A stretch of 64,000 bases of DNA from positions 1 through 64,000 of the forward strand of contig CACBOA010000003.1 in assembly GCA_902540785.1 (NCBI GenBank), given 5' to 3'. Under the pieces are notes generated by a model, which was given only the letters and a program-made list of their open reading frames with translations, was not told the origin of the DNA and did no database searches. Every line of letters begins with the position of its first letter. Positions within the stretch are counted from its first letter, which is position 1. The translations under genes were made by a program, and so were the position numbers. Shown in pieces: positions 38,173 to 48,680 of the stretch. The stretch is from an uncultured Pelagibacteraceae bacterium. GTDB taxonomy: Bacteria > Pseudomonadota > Alphaproteobacteria > Pelagibacterales > Pelagibacteraceae.

Positions 38173-39345
38173 ATGATAAATTATATCTCTAAACCTTTTA
38201 AATGGTTTTTTAAATTAGAAGCAGCAAGCGGTCTGGTTTTGTTATTTGCCGCTATAGTTGCTTTATTTATAAGTAATTCAAATTTATCAGAAATATACTT
38301 TTCTACATTAGATAGATATCTTTTTATAGGAATAAACGATTTCGGAATTAAATTAAGCGTTTTACATTGGATCAATGACGCTTTAATGGCTATATTCTTT
38401 TTTTTTGTTACTCTTGAAATAAAAAGAGAATTTTTACAAGGAGAGCTTTCTAATACTAAGCAAGCTTTACTCCCTATTATCGCTGCTGTAGGAGGAATGG
38501 TTGTTCCTGCACTATTTTATGTTTTTATAAATTTTGGTGATAGTGAAACTCTCAATGGTTGGGCTATACCGTCAGCAACAGACATAGCTTTTTCTCTAGG
38601 TGTTCTTTCTTTATTAGGCAAAAGAGTTCCATTATCTTTAAAAGTTTTTTTGACAGCTCTTGCTATTATTGATGATTTGGGCGCAATAGTGATTATTGCT
38701 TTATTTTACTCTGGAGACTTGAGTGTCAAATATTTAAGCTTGATGCTTTTAGTTTTTTTAATTTTATTAATTATAAATAAATTTAATGTTAAGAAATTTT
38801 TACCATACTTGATCACAGGAATTTTTCTATGGGATTTTACTCATAATTCAGGAATACATGCAACAATTGCAGGTGTATTATTGGCAATGACCATACCCCA
38901 TAGAAAAAAAGAAAAAGATTTTTCTTTACTAATCAAAGTTGAGCATGCAATTAGCCCCTATGTAGCTTTTGCTATAATGCCTTTGTTTGCTTTTGCTAAT
39001 GCAGGTGTTTCTTTGGAGGGCCTAACAATAAACTCACTGCTAGATAAAGTTCCTCTTGGGATATTGTTAGGATTATTTATTGGAAAACAACTTGGTGTCT
39101 TTGTTTTTTCTTTTGTCGCTATTAAAATGAAAGTAGCACAAATGCCAAATAACTCTAATTGGTATAATTTTTATGGTGTAGGTGTGTTAACAGGAATTGG
39201 TTTTACGATGAGTTTGTTTGTAGGGAATTTAGCCTTTGTTGAAAATATGCAGTATATGGACGGTGTAAAAATAGGAGTTTTAACTGGATCACTTTTATCT
39301 ACTTTATTTGGTTATTTTTTAATACTACTAACACCCAATAAATGA
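38173..39345 (+). CDS. nhaA: Na+/H+ antiporter NhaA
   Basis: IPSATDIAFSLGVLSLLGKRVPLSLKVFLTALAIIDDLGAI; NSGIHATIAGVLLAMTIP. Confidence 0.97.
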   Translation: MINYISKPFKWFFKLEAASGLVLLFAAIVALFISNSNLSEIYFSTLDRYLFIGINDFGIKLSVLHWINDALMAIFFFFVTLEIKREFLQGELSNTKQALLPIIAAVGGMVVPALFYVFINFGDSETLNGWAIPSATDIAFSLGVLSLLGKRVPLSLKVFLTALAIIDDLGAIVIIALFYSGDLSVKYLSLMLLVFLILLIINKFNVKKFLPYLITGIFLWDFTHNSGIHATIAGVLLAMTIPHRKKEKDFSLLIKVEHAISPYVAFAIMPLFAFANAGVSLEGLTINSLLDKVPLGILLGLFIGKQLGVFVFSFVAIKMKVAQMPNNSNWYNFYGVGVLTGIGFTMSLFVGNLAFVENMQYMDGVKIGVLTGSLLSTLFGYFLILLTPNK

Positions 39346-39887
39346 AAAAAAAATTATTAGTAGGTTTAACAATATTTATGTTTTTTTTTAAAAATTCATT
39401 TGCTGGAAATTATGAAAAAGTTTTTTATGATTTCAAAATAGAAGGTATTTCAGGTGAGGTTATAGATTTCAATAAATATAAAAACAAAGTTATATTAATT
39501 GTAAATACAGCGAGTTATTGTGGCTTTACAAAACAGTATGCTGAATTACAAGAACTTTGGGAACAATATAAGTCCAAGGGTCTTATTGTACTTGGTGTAC
39601 CTTCAAATTCATTCAATCAAGAAAAAAAAGATAACAAAGATATTAAGAAATTTTGTGAGGTCAATTTCAATATCAGTTTTCCACTATCAAATATAACAGA
39701 TGTTAAGGGAGAAAATGCGCATGCATTATTTAAATGGGCTGCTGATAATCATGGCAGATCAGCTATACCTAAATGGAATTTCCATAAAATTTTAATAAAT
39801 AAAGAAGGTAAAGTTGAGGAAACTTATGCATCTTTTACGAAACCAATGTCAAAAAAAATAATAAGTAAAATAGAGAGTATTTTATAA
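39342..39887 (+). CDS. glutathione peroxidase family protein with N-terminal signal sequence
   Basis: NKVILIVNTASYCGFTKQYAELQELWEQY, GVPSNSFNQE, KWNFHKILINKEG; hydrophobic leader ending FAG. Confidence 0.93.
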   Translation: MKKKLLVGLTIFMFFFKNSFAGNYEKVFYDFKIEGISGEVIDFNKYKNKVILIVNTASYCGFTKQYAELQELWEQYKSKGLIVLGVPSNSFNQEKKDNKDIKKFCEVNFNISFPLSNITDVKGENAHALFKWAADNHGRSAIPKWNFHKILINKEGKVEETYASFTKPMSKKIISKIESIL

Positions 39888-40652
39888 TTTTAACAAAAGA
39901 CCATCGTATGCAGGAACAACATTTTTAGGTAAAACGTTTTTAAGCTCTCTATAATCCAAAATTGGTGACAAATTTGTTAAAATTGCTTTTTTTGGAGCAA
40001 ATTTTTTTATCATTAATAATGATGTTTCTAAATTAAAATGCGATGGATGGTAATTATACCATAAACAATCAATAACCAAATATTTTAGATTAAGAAAATA
40101 TTTAAAATCTTTTTCATAAATTTTACTCACATCACTAATATATGCAATTTTGCTATTAATTATAAAACAATTTGATTTTACATTACCATGATCAACAATT
40201 ATTGATCTAATATTAATTTTATTGTTATTGTGCCTAATAAAAAAATTCTTGGTTAATTTATTTAACTTAAGAGTGGCGGGATATTCCTTTGAATAACTAT
40301 TAAAAATATATGAAAAACTTTTTTTTAAATGCTTTGAAGTTTCCTGGTCTGCGTAAACGTCTAATTGTTTTTTACCACTAATATAAAAAGATCTTAAATC
40401 GTTAATACCATGTGTCTGATCTCCATGCATATGAGAGTAAAAGACTTTATCAATTTTTCTGATATTGTGTCTTAATAACTGGTGACGTAGATCAGGAGAT
40501 GTATCAAATAGAATATTCTGGTTAGAAGTTTTTAACAAAGCTGAACATCTCGTTCTATAATTTTTTTTATTTTTTGGATCACAATTTCCAAAATAACCAT
40601 CTGGTCGAGGAACTCCCATAGAACTACCACATCCAAGAATAATAAACTTCAT
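39882..40652 (-). CDS. MBL-fold metallohydrolase (PhnP-like)
   Basis: ILGCGSSMGVPRPDGYFGNCDP, VFYSHMHGDQTHGINDLR. Confidence 0.92.
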   Translation of the reverse strand: MKFIILGCGSSMGVPRPDGYFGNCDPKNKKNYRTRCSALLKTSNQNILFDTSPDLRHQLLRHNIRKIDKVFYSHMHGDQTHGINDLRSFYISGKKQLDVYADQETSKHLKKSFSYIFNSYSKEYPATLKLNKLTKNFFIRHNNNKINIRSIIVDHGNVKSNCFIINSKIAYISDVSKIYEKDFKYFLNLKYLVIDCLWYNYHPSHFNLETSLLMIKKFAPKKAILTNLSPILDYRELKNVLPKNVVPAYDGLLLKL

Positions 40653-40658
40653 ATTGAA

Positions 40659-41420
40659 TTAATTAAAAAAAAGATTATTAAAATTTTCTGTAGTTATTTT
40701 TTCAATTTTTGATTTATCAATATCTTTTATTTCCGCAAGTTTTGCAGCTGTGAAATCGATAAAAGAAGGCTCATTTTTTTTACCTCTATTAGGAACGGGA
40801 GCTAGAAACGGACTATCTGTCTCAATCAAAATTCTATCTGAAGGTAAAAATTTAAATATTTTTTGTAATTCTTTAGAATTTTTAAATGTTATGATACCAC
40901 TTGCTGAAAAATACGTATTCAAATTAAGCAGATCCTCTGCAAATTTTTGTGAACCAGTGAAACAGTGCATTAAGATCTTAAGTTTTGTATCTTTGTATTC
41001 GTTTAAAATATTAAAAGTATTTTCCTCTGCATCTCTTGAATGAACAATTAATGGAAGATTGTTTTCTAAGGCAGCGTCTATATGGATCTTAAAACTTTCA
41101 ATTTGTTTTTTTCTTTTCGAGTTATCATAATAGTAATCAAGACCGGTTTCACCTATGCCAATAATTTTCTTATTTTCTTTTAAATTTTCTCTAAAAAATC
41201 CAGTGTTAACTATATTTTGATCTGCTTCGTGAGGGTGAATTCCTATAGATCCATAAATCATATCATCTTTTTTTACAATTTCTTTAACTCTTGAAAAACT
41301 TTCTAATGAGGTTGATATTGTTAGTATCTTTTCAATACCGACATCTTTTGATCTTTGAATAATGCTATCCAAGTTGCTTAATAAAGGCTCGTGATCTAAA
41401 TGGCAGTGTGAGTCAATCAT
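40659..41420 (-). CDS. tatD: TatD family DNase
   Basis: MIDSHCHLDHEPL, GSIGIHPHEA, IGIGETGLDYYYD, ILIETDSPFLAPVPNRGKKNEPSFI. Confidence 0.96.
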   Translation of the reverse strand: MIDSHCHLDHEPLLSNLDSIIQRSKDVGIEKILTISTSLESFSRVKEIVKKDDMIYGSIGIHPHEADQNIVNTGFFRENLKENKKIIGIGETGLDYYYDNSKRKKQIESFKIHIDAALENNLPLIVHSRDAEENTFNILNEYKDTKLKILMHCFTGSQKFAEDLLNLNTYFSASGIITFKNSKELQKIFKFLPSDRILIETDSPFLAPVPNRGKKNEPSFIDFTAAKLAEIKDIDKSKIEKITTENFNNLFFN

Positions 41421-42954
41421 TTTTTTTTTCTATTTTGTTAAAAAGAATATTTATTTTATTAATAGAATTTCCTTGTTTTAAAAAAGTATTATCTCCTATT
41501 GATGTAAAATCAATATCTTTTTCAGCTAAGTTAAAAATCTTTAATGCTTTTAAAGACGATTGAGGTATAATTGGATAAAGTAAAAAACTTACTTTTCTTA
41601 CTATTTCAAGAGACGTGTATATAATTGTGTTCAATCTTAAAGGGTTGTCTTTTTTTTTCCAGGGCTCTTGGTCATTAAAATATTTATTTGCTTCAAACAG
41701 AGAATTAATTATGTAATCAATATAAAAATTGATATTTTGATTATCAATTTCAAATCTAATTTTACTTAGATTTTCTTTATATCTATCTAAAATATTTAAG
41801 TCATCTTTTTCAAACTTGATCTTATCTGGAACTTTACCCAAACAATTTTTAATTGTGAAAGAAATAACTCGTTGGCACAAATTACCGAAATTATTTGCTA
41901 AATCACTATTAATACAATCCTCTAGTTTTTCTTGAGAGATATTACCATCATTTCCAAAAGAAACTTCTTTTATAAGGTAGTACCTTAATGGGTCTAAACC
42001 GTATTGATCTATAATTTCAATCGGATCTAAAATGTTTCCTTTTGATTTTGACATCTTTTCTTCATTAGAGAGTATCCATCCATGACCAAAAACTTTTTTG
42101 GGCGGGGTTATTTTGGCTGCGAGTAAAAAAGCAGGCCAATAAATTGCATGAAATCTTAATATATCTTTACCTATTAAATGTAAGCTAGCTGGCCAAAATT
42201 TTTTGAATAATTCATCGTTCACTTGTGGATAATTTAATGCACTCATATAATTTGTTAGAGCATCTAACCATACATAAATTACATGATTATCATCGTGTGG
42301 CACTTTTATACCCCAAGAGAAACTTTTTCTACTAACAGATAAATCTTTAAGACCACTTTTAACAAAACTGATTACCTCATTTTTACGAGATTTAGGTGAT
42401 ATAAAATCTGGATTATCTTTGTAAAATTTTAACAATGGTTTTTCCCATTTTGAAAGCTTAAAAAAATATGACTCCTCATCGACCCACTCAACTAAAGATT
42501 TGGATGAGATCGCTACTTTTTTATTATCTAATTCTTCAATTTCATCCTCATTATAAAAAGCTTCATCAGAAACTGAATACCACCCTGAATATTTTGATAA
42601 ATAAATATCTCCATTTTTTTTCAATTCATTCCATAAAAATTGAACTGATTTTTTATGACGATCCTCTGTTGTTCTAATAAAATCGTTATTCGTCAGATTT
42701 AAAGTTTTTGATAAATCTTTGAATGTTTTACTTAATTCATCACAAAATTCTAAGGTCTTAACACCCTTTTTTTTAGCCGCTCTTTGTATTTTTAATCCGT
42801 GTTCATCAGTTCCGGTAAGAAAGTGAACATTAAAGCCGTCCATCCTTTTAAATCTAGCAAAAAAATCTGCTATTATACTTGAATACGCATGACCCATATG
42901 AGGTTTTGCTGATGGATAATAAATTGGAGTAGTTATATAAAAATTTTTAGACAT
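41413..42954 (-). CDS. metG: methionyl-tRNA synthetase
   Basis: ITTPIYYPSAKPHMGHAYSS (HIGH-like), FLTGTDEHGLKIQ, EEKMSKSKGNILDP (KMSKS). Confidence 0.97.
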   Translation of the reverse strand: MSKNFYITTPIYYPSAKPHMGHAYSSIIADFFARFKRMDGFNVHFLTGTDEHGLKIQRAAKKKGVKTLEFCDELSKTFKDLSKTLNLTNNDFIRTTEDRHKKSVQFLWNELKKNGDIYLSKYSGWYSVSDEAFYNEDEIEELDNKKVAISSKSLVEWVDEESYFFKLSKWEKPLLKFYKDNPDFISPKSRKNEVISFVKSGLKDLSVSRKSFSWGIKVPHDDNHVIYVWLDALTNYMSALNYPQVNDELFKKFWPASLHLIGKDILRFHAIYWPAFLLAAKITPPKKVFGHGWILSNEEKMSKSKGNILDPIEIIDQYGLDPLRYYLIKEVSFGNDGNISQEKLEDCINSDLANNFGNLCQRVISFTIKNCLGKVPDKIKFEKDDLNILDRYKENLSKIRFEIDNQNINFYIDYIINSLFEANKYFNDQEPWKKKDNPLRLNTIIYTSLEIVRKVSFLLYPIIPQSSLKALKIFNLAEKDIDFTSIGDNTFLKQGNSINKINILFNKIEKKND

Positions 42955-43867
42955 TTAAAATTTTATCGCTTAATTCAATTAAAAAAGATTCCTCATCAAG
43001 ATTAAATTTATTAATTTTTTCTTTTTTTTTAACAAAATAATTATAGTAGTCCATATCTAATAATAATGATTTTCTTTTTAACAAATGTTCTATTATTTCA
43101 TAAAAAATATATTTTATATCTGGTTTTTTTTTTATATGGTCATTTTGAATTAAAATATAGGTGAAATCTCTTAGTCCAATATTTTTTAAATCTATATTAT
43201 TTTCATCACAAAACTTTAATATTTTATACAAATTACCTGGAGAAAAATAATAATTGATTAAATCATTATTAACCAAATTATAAATATCATTATCTATCAA
43301 TTTGTTTATTACAAGAATGGAGTCTTTATTAGTTAAATTAATATTAAATTTTATGAATCTTGAAGTCAATGTGGACAATAAAGCTTTTTGATTTTGGATA
43401 AGAATAAAATAAATATTATCATTTGGCTCTTCTATTTCTTTTAATAAAATGTTTATACTATTCTTATTAAGGTGCTCACTGTTGTCTATCAAAACAAATT
43501 TGGGTTTGTTGTTTAACGATGATTTATTTAAATCTTGTATTATATTTCTAATCTGGTCGATATTGATATTTTTTTTGTCTGCTTGTATGTCTATCAAAAA
43601 AAAATTTGGGTTTGATCCATTATTAATTAGTTTAAAAGATCTATTCTTTTCATCGATTTTAAAATGTTTAATATCATATGGAAAATCCTCATCTTTAGAG
43701 AGAACAAAATTTATCAAATGGTAGGCCAATGTGGATTTACCAATTCCCTTACGACCCTTTAGTAGAATTTTATTTGGAAGTTTGTCTTCTTGATATAAAA
43801 AAATAAGATTTTTTAATTCATTTCCATGAATAAATAATTCTAATTGATTTGAGGGATTTAATTTCAT
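42947..43867 (-). CDS. holB: DNA polymerase III delta' subunit
   Basis: KILLKGRKGIGKSTLAYHLINFVL; LKEIEEPNDNIYFILIQNQKALLSTLTSRF; between metG and tmk. Confidence 0.85.
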   Translation of the reverse strand: MKLNPSNQLELFIHGNELKNLIFLYQEDKLPNKILLKGRKGIGKSTLAYHLINFVLSKDEDFPYDIKHFKIDEKNRSFKLINNGSNPNFFLIDIQADKKNINIDQIRNIIQDLNKSSLNNKPKFVLIDNSEHLNKNSINILLKEIEEPNDNIYFILIQNQKALLSTLTSRFIKFNINLTNKDSILVINKLIDNDIYNLVNNDLINYYFSPGNLYKILKFCDENNIDLKNIGLRDFTYILIQNDHIKKKPDIKYIFYEIIEHLLKRKSLLLDMDYYNYFVKKKEKINKFNLDEESFLIELSDKILNV

Positions 43868-44481
43868 TTAATGAGATCATTAATCTTTTTAATTATGATT
43901 TCTTTATTTCTTTTTAATTCAAGATTGGAGTCAATTATCAAGAATTTTTTTTTTTTATTCTTAACAATTTTTAAGTAACCTTTTTGTACTTTCTCATAGA
44001 ATTTACTGCTAAATTTATCATATCTATTCAATTTATTTCTTTTTCTTAATCTTGTTAACATATTTTTGTTATTTACAATATTTAAAAAAGTAAAATCAAT
44101 TTTAAAATCTTTTAGAATTACACTATGAATTTTTTTAATTAAACTCAAGTTAACACCAAAACCAAAATGTTGATAAGCTATGGTTGAGTCAGTAAATCTA
44201 TCTATAAGTATAATTTTTTTTTTATAAAATTTTTTTAATTTCTGTATATTTTCGCTCCTTGAGGCTGAATATAAAAATAAATCAGTATTTTGATTAAAAT
44301 TTGATTTTTTATTAAGAATTAATTTTCTAATAATTTCTGAATTTTTACTACCACCGGGTTCTCTTAAACATATATATGGAATTTTTTTTTTTTTAAAAAA
44401 TTTACATACATTTTTAATATGAAGAGATTTTCCACTGCATTCAATACCTTCAAAAACTATAACAGGCTTATTAGACATCAC
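43864..44481 (-). CDS. tmk: thymidylate kinase
   Basis: VFEGIECSGKSLHIKNVCKFF, LREPGGSKNSEIIRKL, LIDRFTDSTIAYQHFG. Confidence 0.93.
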   Translation of the reverse strand: MMSNKPVIVFEGIECSGKSLHIKNVCKFFKKKKIPYICLREPGGSKNSEIIRKLILNKKSNFNQNTDLFLYSASRSENIQKLKKFYKKKIILIDRFTDSTIAYQHFGFGVNLSLIKKIHSVILKDFKIDFTFLNIVNNKNMLTRLRKRNKLNRYDKFSSKFYEKVQKGYLKIVKNKKKKFLIIDSNLELKRNKEIIIKKINDLIK

Positions 44482-45622
44482 CCCAAATTAAATAATTAAT
44501 AGACTTCATAAGTCTTGAAAACATATTAACCTTTTTAACTTCATTAGCAGCTAGCAAATCGTATTCTCCAATTATATTTTCATCATAAGAAATATTTAAT
44601 TTTCCAATTATTTGATCTTTTTTAATCGGCGCTTCAACTGGTCCCATATAGTTAATTGATACTTTTAATAATCTTTTTTGTGCTTTTTTTATGGTTTTAT
44701 ATATGTCCTGATTCACATATACACTTACTTGTTTTTCTTTTCCCAACCACACATCTACTTTATCTAAAGATTTTTTTGCTTTAGCTATTTCGATGAGATC
44801 AAAATTTGTGATACCATAAGTTAACAACTTAGTGCTCTCCCTAGATCTACTATTTTTAGTTTCAAATCCACTCCCAACAGCAATTAACCTTCGTCCATTT
44901 TTTTCTAATGATGAGGCTAAAGAATATTTTTCAACCGCTAAGTACCCAGTTTTGATTCCATCCGCTCCAAGGTTTTTATAAAGAAGTGGATTACGATTTC
45001 CCTGAGTTATGGGATCACCACCTGTCCTATCCCAAGTAAACTCTGTTTCGCTAAACAATTGATAATATTCAGGATGTTCTTTGATAAGGTAATTGGACAT
45101 TATAAGAATATCCCTAACGGTTGAATAATTGTCAGGGTCATTAATTCCTGATGAATTAGTAAAATTTGTATTTTCCATACCTAATTCTTTGGCCTTCATT
45201 GTCATCAAAATTGCAAATTCTTCTTCAGTTCCCGCAATACCTTCTGCTAAAGCAATGCAGGCATCGTTTCCGGAGGCAACAATAATTCCTCTGAGTAAAT
45301 TTTCTACAGTAACTTCATCGCCAACCATTATAAACATTGAGGAGTAACCAGCAGTTGATAATCTCCATGCTTTTTCTGATATTATAAATTTATCTTCTAA
45401 ACTTAAATCACCAGACTTAATTAAATCAAAAGCAATTATAGATGTCATAATTTTAGTCATCGAAGCTGGATAAATTGATCTATCAGGATCTTTTTCATAA
45501 AGTATCTCTCCAGACAAAAAATCTTGTAATATAGCAGTTCTAGCCTTTATTTGAATATTTGCATCCAAATAACTCGAAAGAAATAATATTGTCAAATTAA
45601 TTATAAAAATCTTTTTAAACAT
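44471..45622 (-). CDS. D-alanyl-D-alanine carboxypeptidase (DacA/PBP5 family)
   Basis: PASMTKIMT (SxxK), VASGNDACIALAE (SxN), GADGIKTGYLAVEKYS (KTG). Confidence 0.95.
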   Translation of the reverse strand: MFKKIFIINLTILFLSSYLDANIQIKARTAILQDFLSGEILYEKDPDRSIYPASMTKIMTSIIAFDLIKSGDLSLEDKFIISEKAWRLSTAGYSSMFIMVGDEVTVENLLRGIIVASGNDACIALAEGIAGTEEEFAILMTMKAKELGMENTNFTNSSGINDPDNYSTVRDILIMSNYLIKEHPEYYQLFSETEFTWDRTGGDPITQGNRNPLLYKNLGADGIKTGYLAVEKYSLASSLEKNGRRLIAVGSGFETKNSRSRESTKLLTYGITNFDLIEIAKAKKSLDKVDVWLGKEKQVSVYVNQDIYKTIKKAQKRLLKVSINYMGPVEAPIKKDQIIGKLNISYDENIIGEYDLLAANEVKKVNMFSRLMKSINYLIWGDV

Positions 45623-46361
45623 TATTCAGTATTTCTAAATTTTCAAAATTCATTGGCCTAAGTTTTTCGTAGGACTCTTTTAAACTTTTTATATCATTAA
45701 AGGGGCCTATTAGTACTCTAAATTTTGTTTTAGAAAGTTGTTGTATTCTAGAATTTTTAATATTTGTTTCATTTTTAATTCGTGAAATCATAGTCTTTGC
45801 TGAACTTTTATGATAAAAATCAGCTAGTTTTATCGAATAGGAAAATTTAAGTTTTTTATTTTTCTTTTTCTTCTTAGGTGTTGAATTTAGATCTTTTATT
45901 TGAATACCATCAACTGGTGCTTTTTCAGCAACTTTTTTTTCTTCTTCGAATGTCTTACTTTTTTTTGCAATAAAAGCAGAATTTCTTGAGACTAATGTTA
46001 TTTTCAATAGTGGTTCATTAAAATCAAGACCCAAATCTTCGGCTATTCTTTTAGATATAACAGAATTATAAAAATCTGAAAATTTTTGATTATTAGATTT
46101 TACTTCTGCAATCAAAGACTTGCCATTTTTTGGATTTGTAATCTTGACAGTTGATTTTCTTTTTAGTGATTTGTGATAAATCATTAATGATCTATCATCC
46201 AATTTCTTTATTTTATCTAAACTTTCATCAAAAATTAAAGCAAATCCACTATTAGCATATTTTTTTTCTAATTTTATTTCGGTCTTATCTAATTGTTTAG
46301 GGATTTGGACACAACCTATCAAAAAAAAAGAGAGTAATATAAGTAAAATTTTATAGTTCAT
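45615..46361 (-). CDS. divergent RlpA-like lipoprotein with C-terminal SPOR domain
   Basis: Lipobox LIGC; YHKSLKRKSTVKITNPKNGKSLIAEV; SPOR-like YSIKLADFYHKSSAKTMISRIK...FRVLIGPFNDIKSLKESYEKL. Confidence 0.75.
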   Translation of the reverse strand: MNYKILLILLSFFLIGCVQIPKQLDKTEIKLEKKYANSGFALIFDESLDKIKKLDDRSLMIYHKSLKRKSTVKITNPKNGKSLIAEVKSNNQKFSDFYNSVISKRIAEDLGLDFNEPLLKITLVSRNSAFIAKKSKTFEEEKKVAEKAPVDGIQIKDLNSTPKKKKKNKKLKFSYSIKLADFYHKSSAKTMISRIKNETNIKNSRIQQLSKTKFRVLIGPFNDIKSLKESYEKLRPMNFENLEILNNV

Positions 46362-47352
46362 TTTTAAATTTATCCTTTAAAGTACAAACAGCTAAAGCAA
46401 ATCTCAAAGATCTATTCCATTGAAGAATTATTTCATAATTATCAAACACAATATAAGCAGGGTTTAAAGTATCCGCCCCTGGAATAATATCTTTGTCAGG
46501 AGTAATTATTGCTACATTATAGTTGGATTTTAAAAAACTTAATTCATCATAATTATCTATATATTTTTTAAAAAAACTTAATCTTTTTTTATTTTGAAGT
46601 TTTTTAGCAGAAACATTTAAATATTTTTTTGGTATGTTTTTTTTAAGATCTATCCGGTAAAAGCAAGGAGAATTTTTTTTCCAACCAATCTTTTTTAGAT
46701 AGTTTGCTGCAGACGCGTAAGCATCATGAGAATTTTTTAAATTTATATGATTGTCAGTATCAAAGTCAATTGCATGATTTTTTATAGTTGAGGGCATAAA
46801 CTGAAAAAAACCAAATGCTCCTGCCCATGAACCATATAAAGATTTATAATCTATTTGTTTTTCATCTATTAACTTAAGTAAAATTAAAAGTTCTTCAGTA
46901 AAAAACTCAGATCTTCTTTTATCGTAGCTCAATGTTGCTAATGAAGAAATAATATCCATTTTACCAACATAAGTTCCATAATTTGTTTCTATTCCCATTA
47001 ATGATAGTAAAAGTTCTTTTTCAACCTCAAACTTATTTTCAACAACATTAATCAGCTCTTTATTATTTGAATAAAAGTTAACACCTTTACTCAATTTTTT
47101 TGAAGACGCTCTTTTTGAAATATAAGTCTTAGTATCCTCGTAAAATTCAGGTTGATATCGATCATATTTTATTACATTCGATAGAAACCTAGCATCAGTC
47201 ATTACAAGATCAAAAGTTTGCTCAGAAATATTATTTGCTAAAGCTCTTTGTTTAAAATTTTTTTTCCAATTTTCAAAGTTTTGAATTTCATTAGAAAAGG
47301 AATTAGACTGGAAAAAAAATACAATTAAAAAAAAAATCTTAATTTTGTTCAT
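46351..47352 (-). CDS. lytic murein transglycosylase (MltB family)
   Basis: LLSLMGIETNYGTYVGKMDIISSLATLSYDKRRSEFFTEELL, GSWAGAFGFFQFMPSTIKNHAIDFDTD. Confidence 0.93.
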   Translation of the reverse strand: MNKIKIFFLIVFFFQSNSFSNEIQNFENWKKNFKQRALANNISEQTFDLVMTDARFLSNVIKYDRYQPEFYEDTKTYISKRASSKKLSKGVNFYSNNKELINVVENKFEVEKELLLSLMGIETNYGTYVGKMDIISSLATLSYDKRRSEFFTEELLILLKLIDEKQIDYKSLYGSWAGAFGFFQFMPSTIKNHAIDFDTDNHINLKNSHDAYASAANYLKKIGWKKNSPCFYRIDLKKNIPKKYLNVSAKKLQNKKRLSFFKKYIDNYDELSFLKSNYNVAIITPDKDIIPGADTLNPAYIVFDNYEIILQWNRSLRFALAVCTLKDKFKNEL

Positions 47353-48217
47353 ATAAGTCGTTTAAATATATAATTACAGCAATCCAAATGATAATAAAAC
47401 TTAGAAATTTCACTAATGAAAAATCCTCCCCATAATAAAAATAACCTAAAATGAACTGTAAAGTTGGAGTAATGTAAAATATCATTCCAGTCGGACCTAA
47501 ACCAATTAACTCAACTCCTCTTACATAAAGAAACAAGGGAATCACTGTCATTGGACCGGCTAAAAGCAAATACATACTTAGTACTGGGTTATTCAAACTA
47601 AAATCATTTAAGTCGTTATTCGCAATAATATAAAATGCAACAAGAGCAAATGGAAAAATATACAAACTTTCAATTAATAATCCAATGTCAGTATCTATTT
47701 TAATTTTTTTTCTTACTAAGTTGTAAAATGCCCAACTAAAAGCTACGATAAGACCAACCCAAGGCAAGGATTTAAGATTAAATAAGATTAATATTATAAT
47801 TGATATTAAAACTAAAAGGATTGAAAAAATTCTTTTTTTATTAAGTTTTTCTTTAAAAAAAATGTATCCTAAAAGTACACTAATTATTGGCATAATAAAA
47901 TATCCGAAACTTGCATCTATAATTCTTTCGGAAGCTACAGCGTAAATCCATATAGACCAATTAACAAAAATTAAAAAACCAGATAAAAATAACGCGATTA
48001 TTTTTTTTTTATCTTTTATTTCTTTTAGAAACATTTGCCATTTAGATAAAAAAGTTGTGGTTAAAATTAACATGATTGCAGTCCATAAACATCTATGTAC
48101 TACTAACTCAGTATAACCAATAAAAGATACTGACTCAAAATATATAACTCCAATAAATCCCCACCAAAATGAACCTAGTGAAGTTAAAATCAAACCTTTA
48201 TTAAAATTATTTTTCAT
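47339..48217 (-). CDS. rarD: RarD-type EamA transporter
   Basis: GSFWWGFIGVIYFESVSFIGYTELVVHRCLWT; IWIYAVASERIIDASFGYFIMPIISVLLGYIFFKE. Confidence 0.92.
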   Translation of the reverse strand: MKNNFNKGLILTSLGSFWWGFIGVIYFESVSFIGYTELVVHRCLWTAIMLILTTTFLSKWQMFLKEIKDKKKIIALFLSGFLIFVNWSIWIYAVASERIIDASFGYFIMPIISVLLGYIFFKEKLNKKRIFSILLVLISIIILILFNLKSLPWVGLIVAFSWAFYNLVRKKIKIDTDIGLLIESLYIFPFALVAFYIIANNDLNDFSLNNPVLSMYLLLAGPMTVIPLFLYVRGVELIGLGPTGMIFYITPTLQFILGYFYYGEDFSLVKFLSFIIIWIAVIIYLNDLYEQN

Positions 48218-48301
48218 ACTAATTAAATGGACAAATTATCAAGACTAATTAGACTATTTTATTGTTGAATTAAATATTTTTAATTATAAAAGCTTTTACA
48301 C

Positions 48302-48391
48302 GGAGAGATGGCTGAGCGGTTGAAAGCACCGGTCTTGAAAACCGGCAAAGGGGTAACTCTTTCCTGGGTTCGAATCCCAGTCTCTCCGCCA
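48302..48391 (+). tRNA. tRNA-Ser (TGA)
   Basis: GGAGAGATGGCTGAGCGGTTGAAAGCACCGGTCTTGAAAACCGG...TGGGTTCGAATCCCAGTCTCTCCGCCA with long variable arm. Confidence 0.97.
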
Positions 48392-48400
48392 TCAAAATTA

Positions 48401-48658
48401 TCAATATTCAAAATTTCTAAATAAGTTGTTAATTTTATTATTGTCAAATTTCACATCGGTTTTTAAACCATTATAAAAATTATAAAGATTGTTATCATCT
48501 ACTTCTAAGAGCTGTAATAATTCATTTAAGTCGCTAAAATCTAATTCATTTAAGTATTTATTGGTGAAAGCTCCTAATAGTTTATCCATTTCTTTAGTGC
48601 CACGATAATTTGATCTATAAATTATTTTTTTTTTTATTTGTTCTATATCAGTGGTCAT
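48401..48658 (-). CDS. sdhE: FAD assembly factor SdhE (succinate dehydrogenase assembly factor family)
   Basis: KKIIYRSNYRGTKEMDKLLGAFTNKYLNELDFSDLNELLQLLEVDDNNLYNF. Confidence 0.88.
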   Translation of the reverse strand: MTTDIEQIKKKIIYRSNYRGTKEMDKLLGAFTNKYLNELDFSDLNELLQLLEVDDNNLYNFYNGLKTDVKFDNNKINNLFRNFEY

Positions 48659-48680
48659 AATAGGAATATAATATTAGTTT

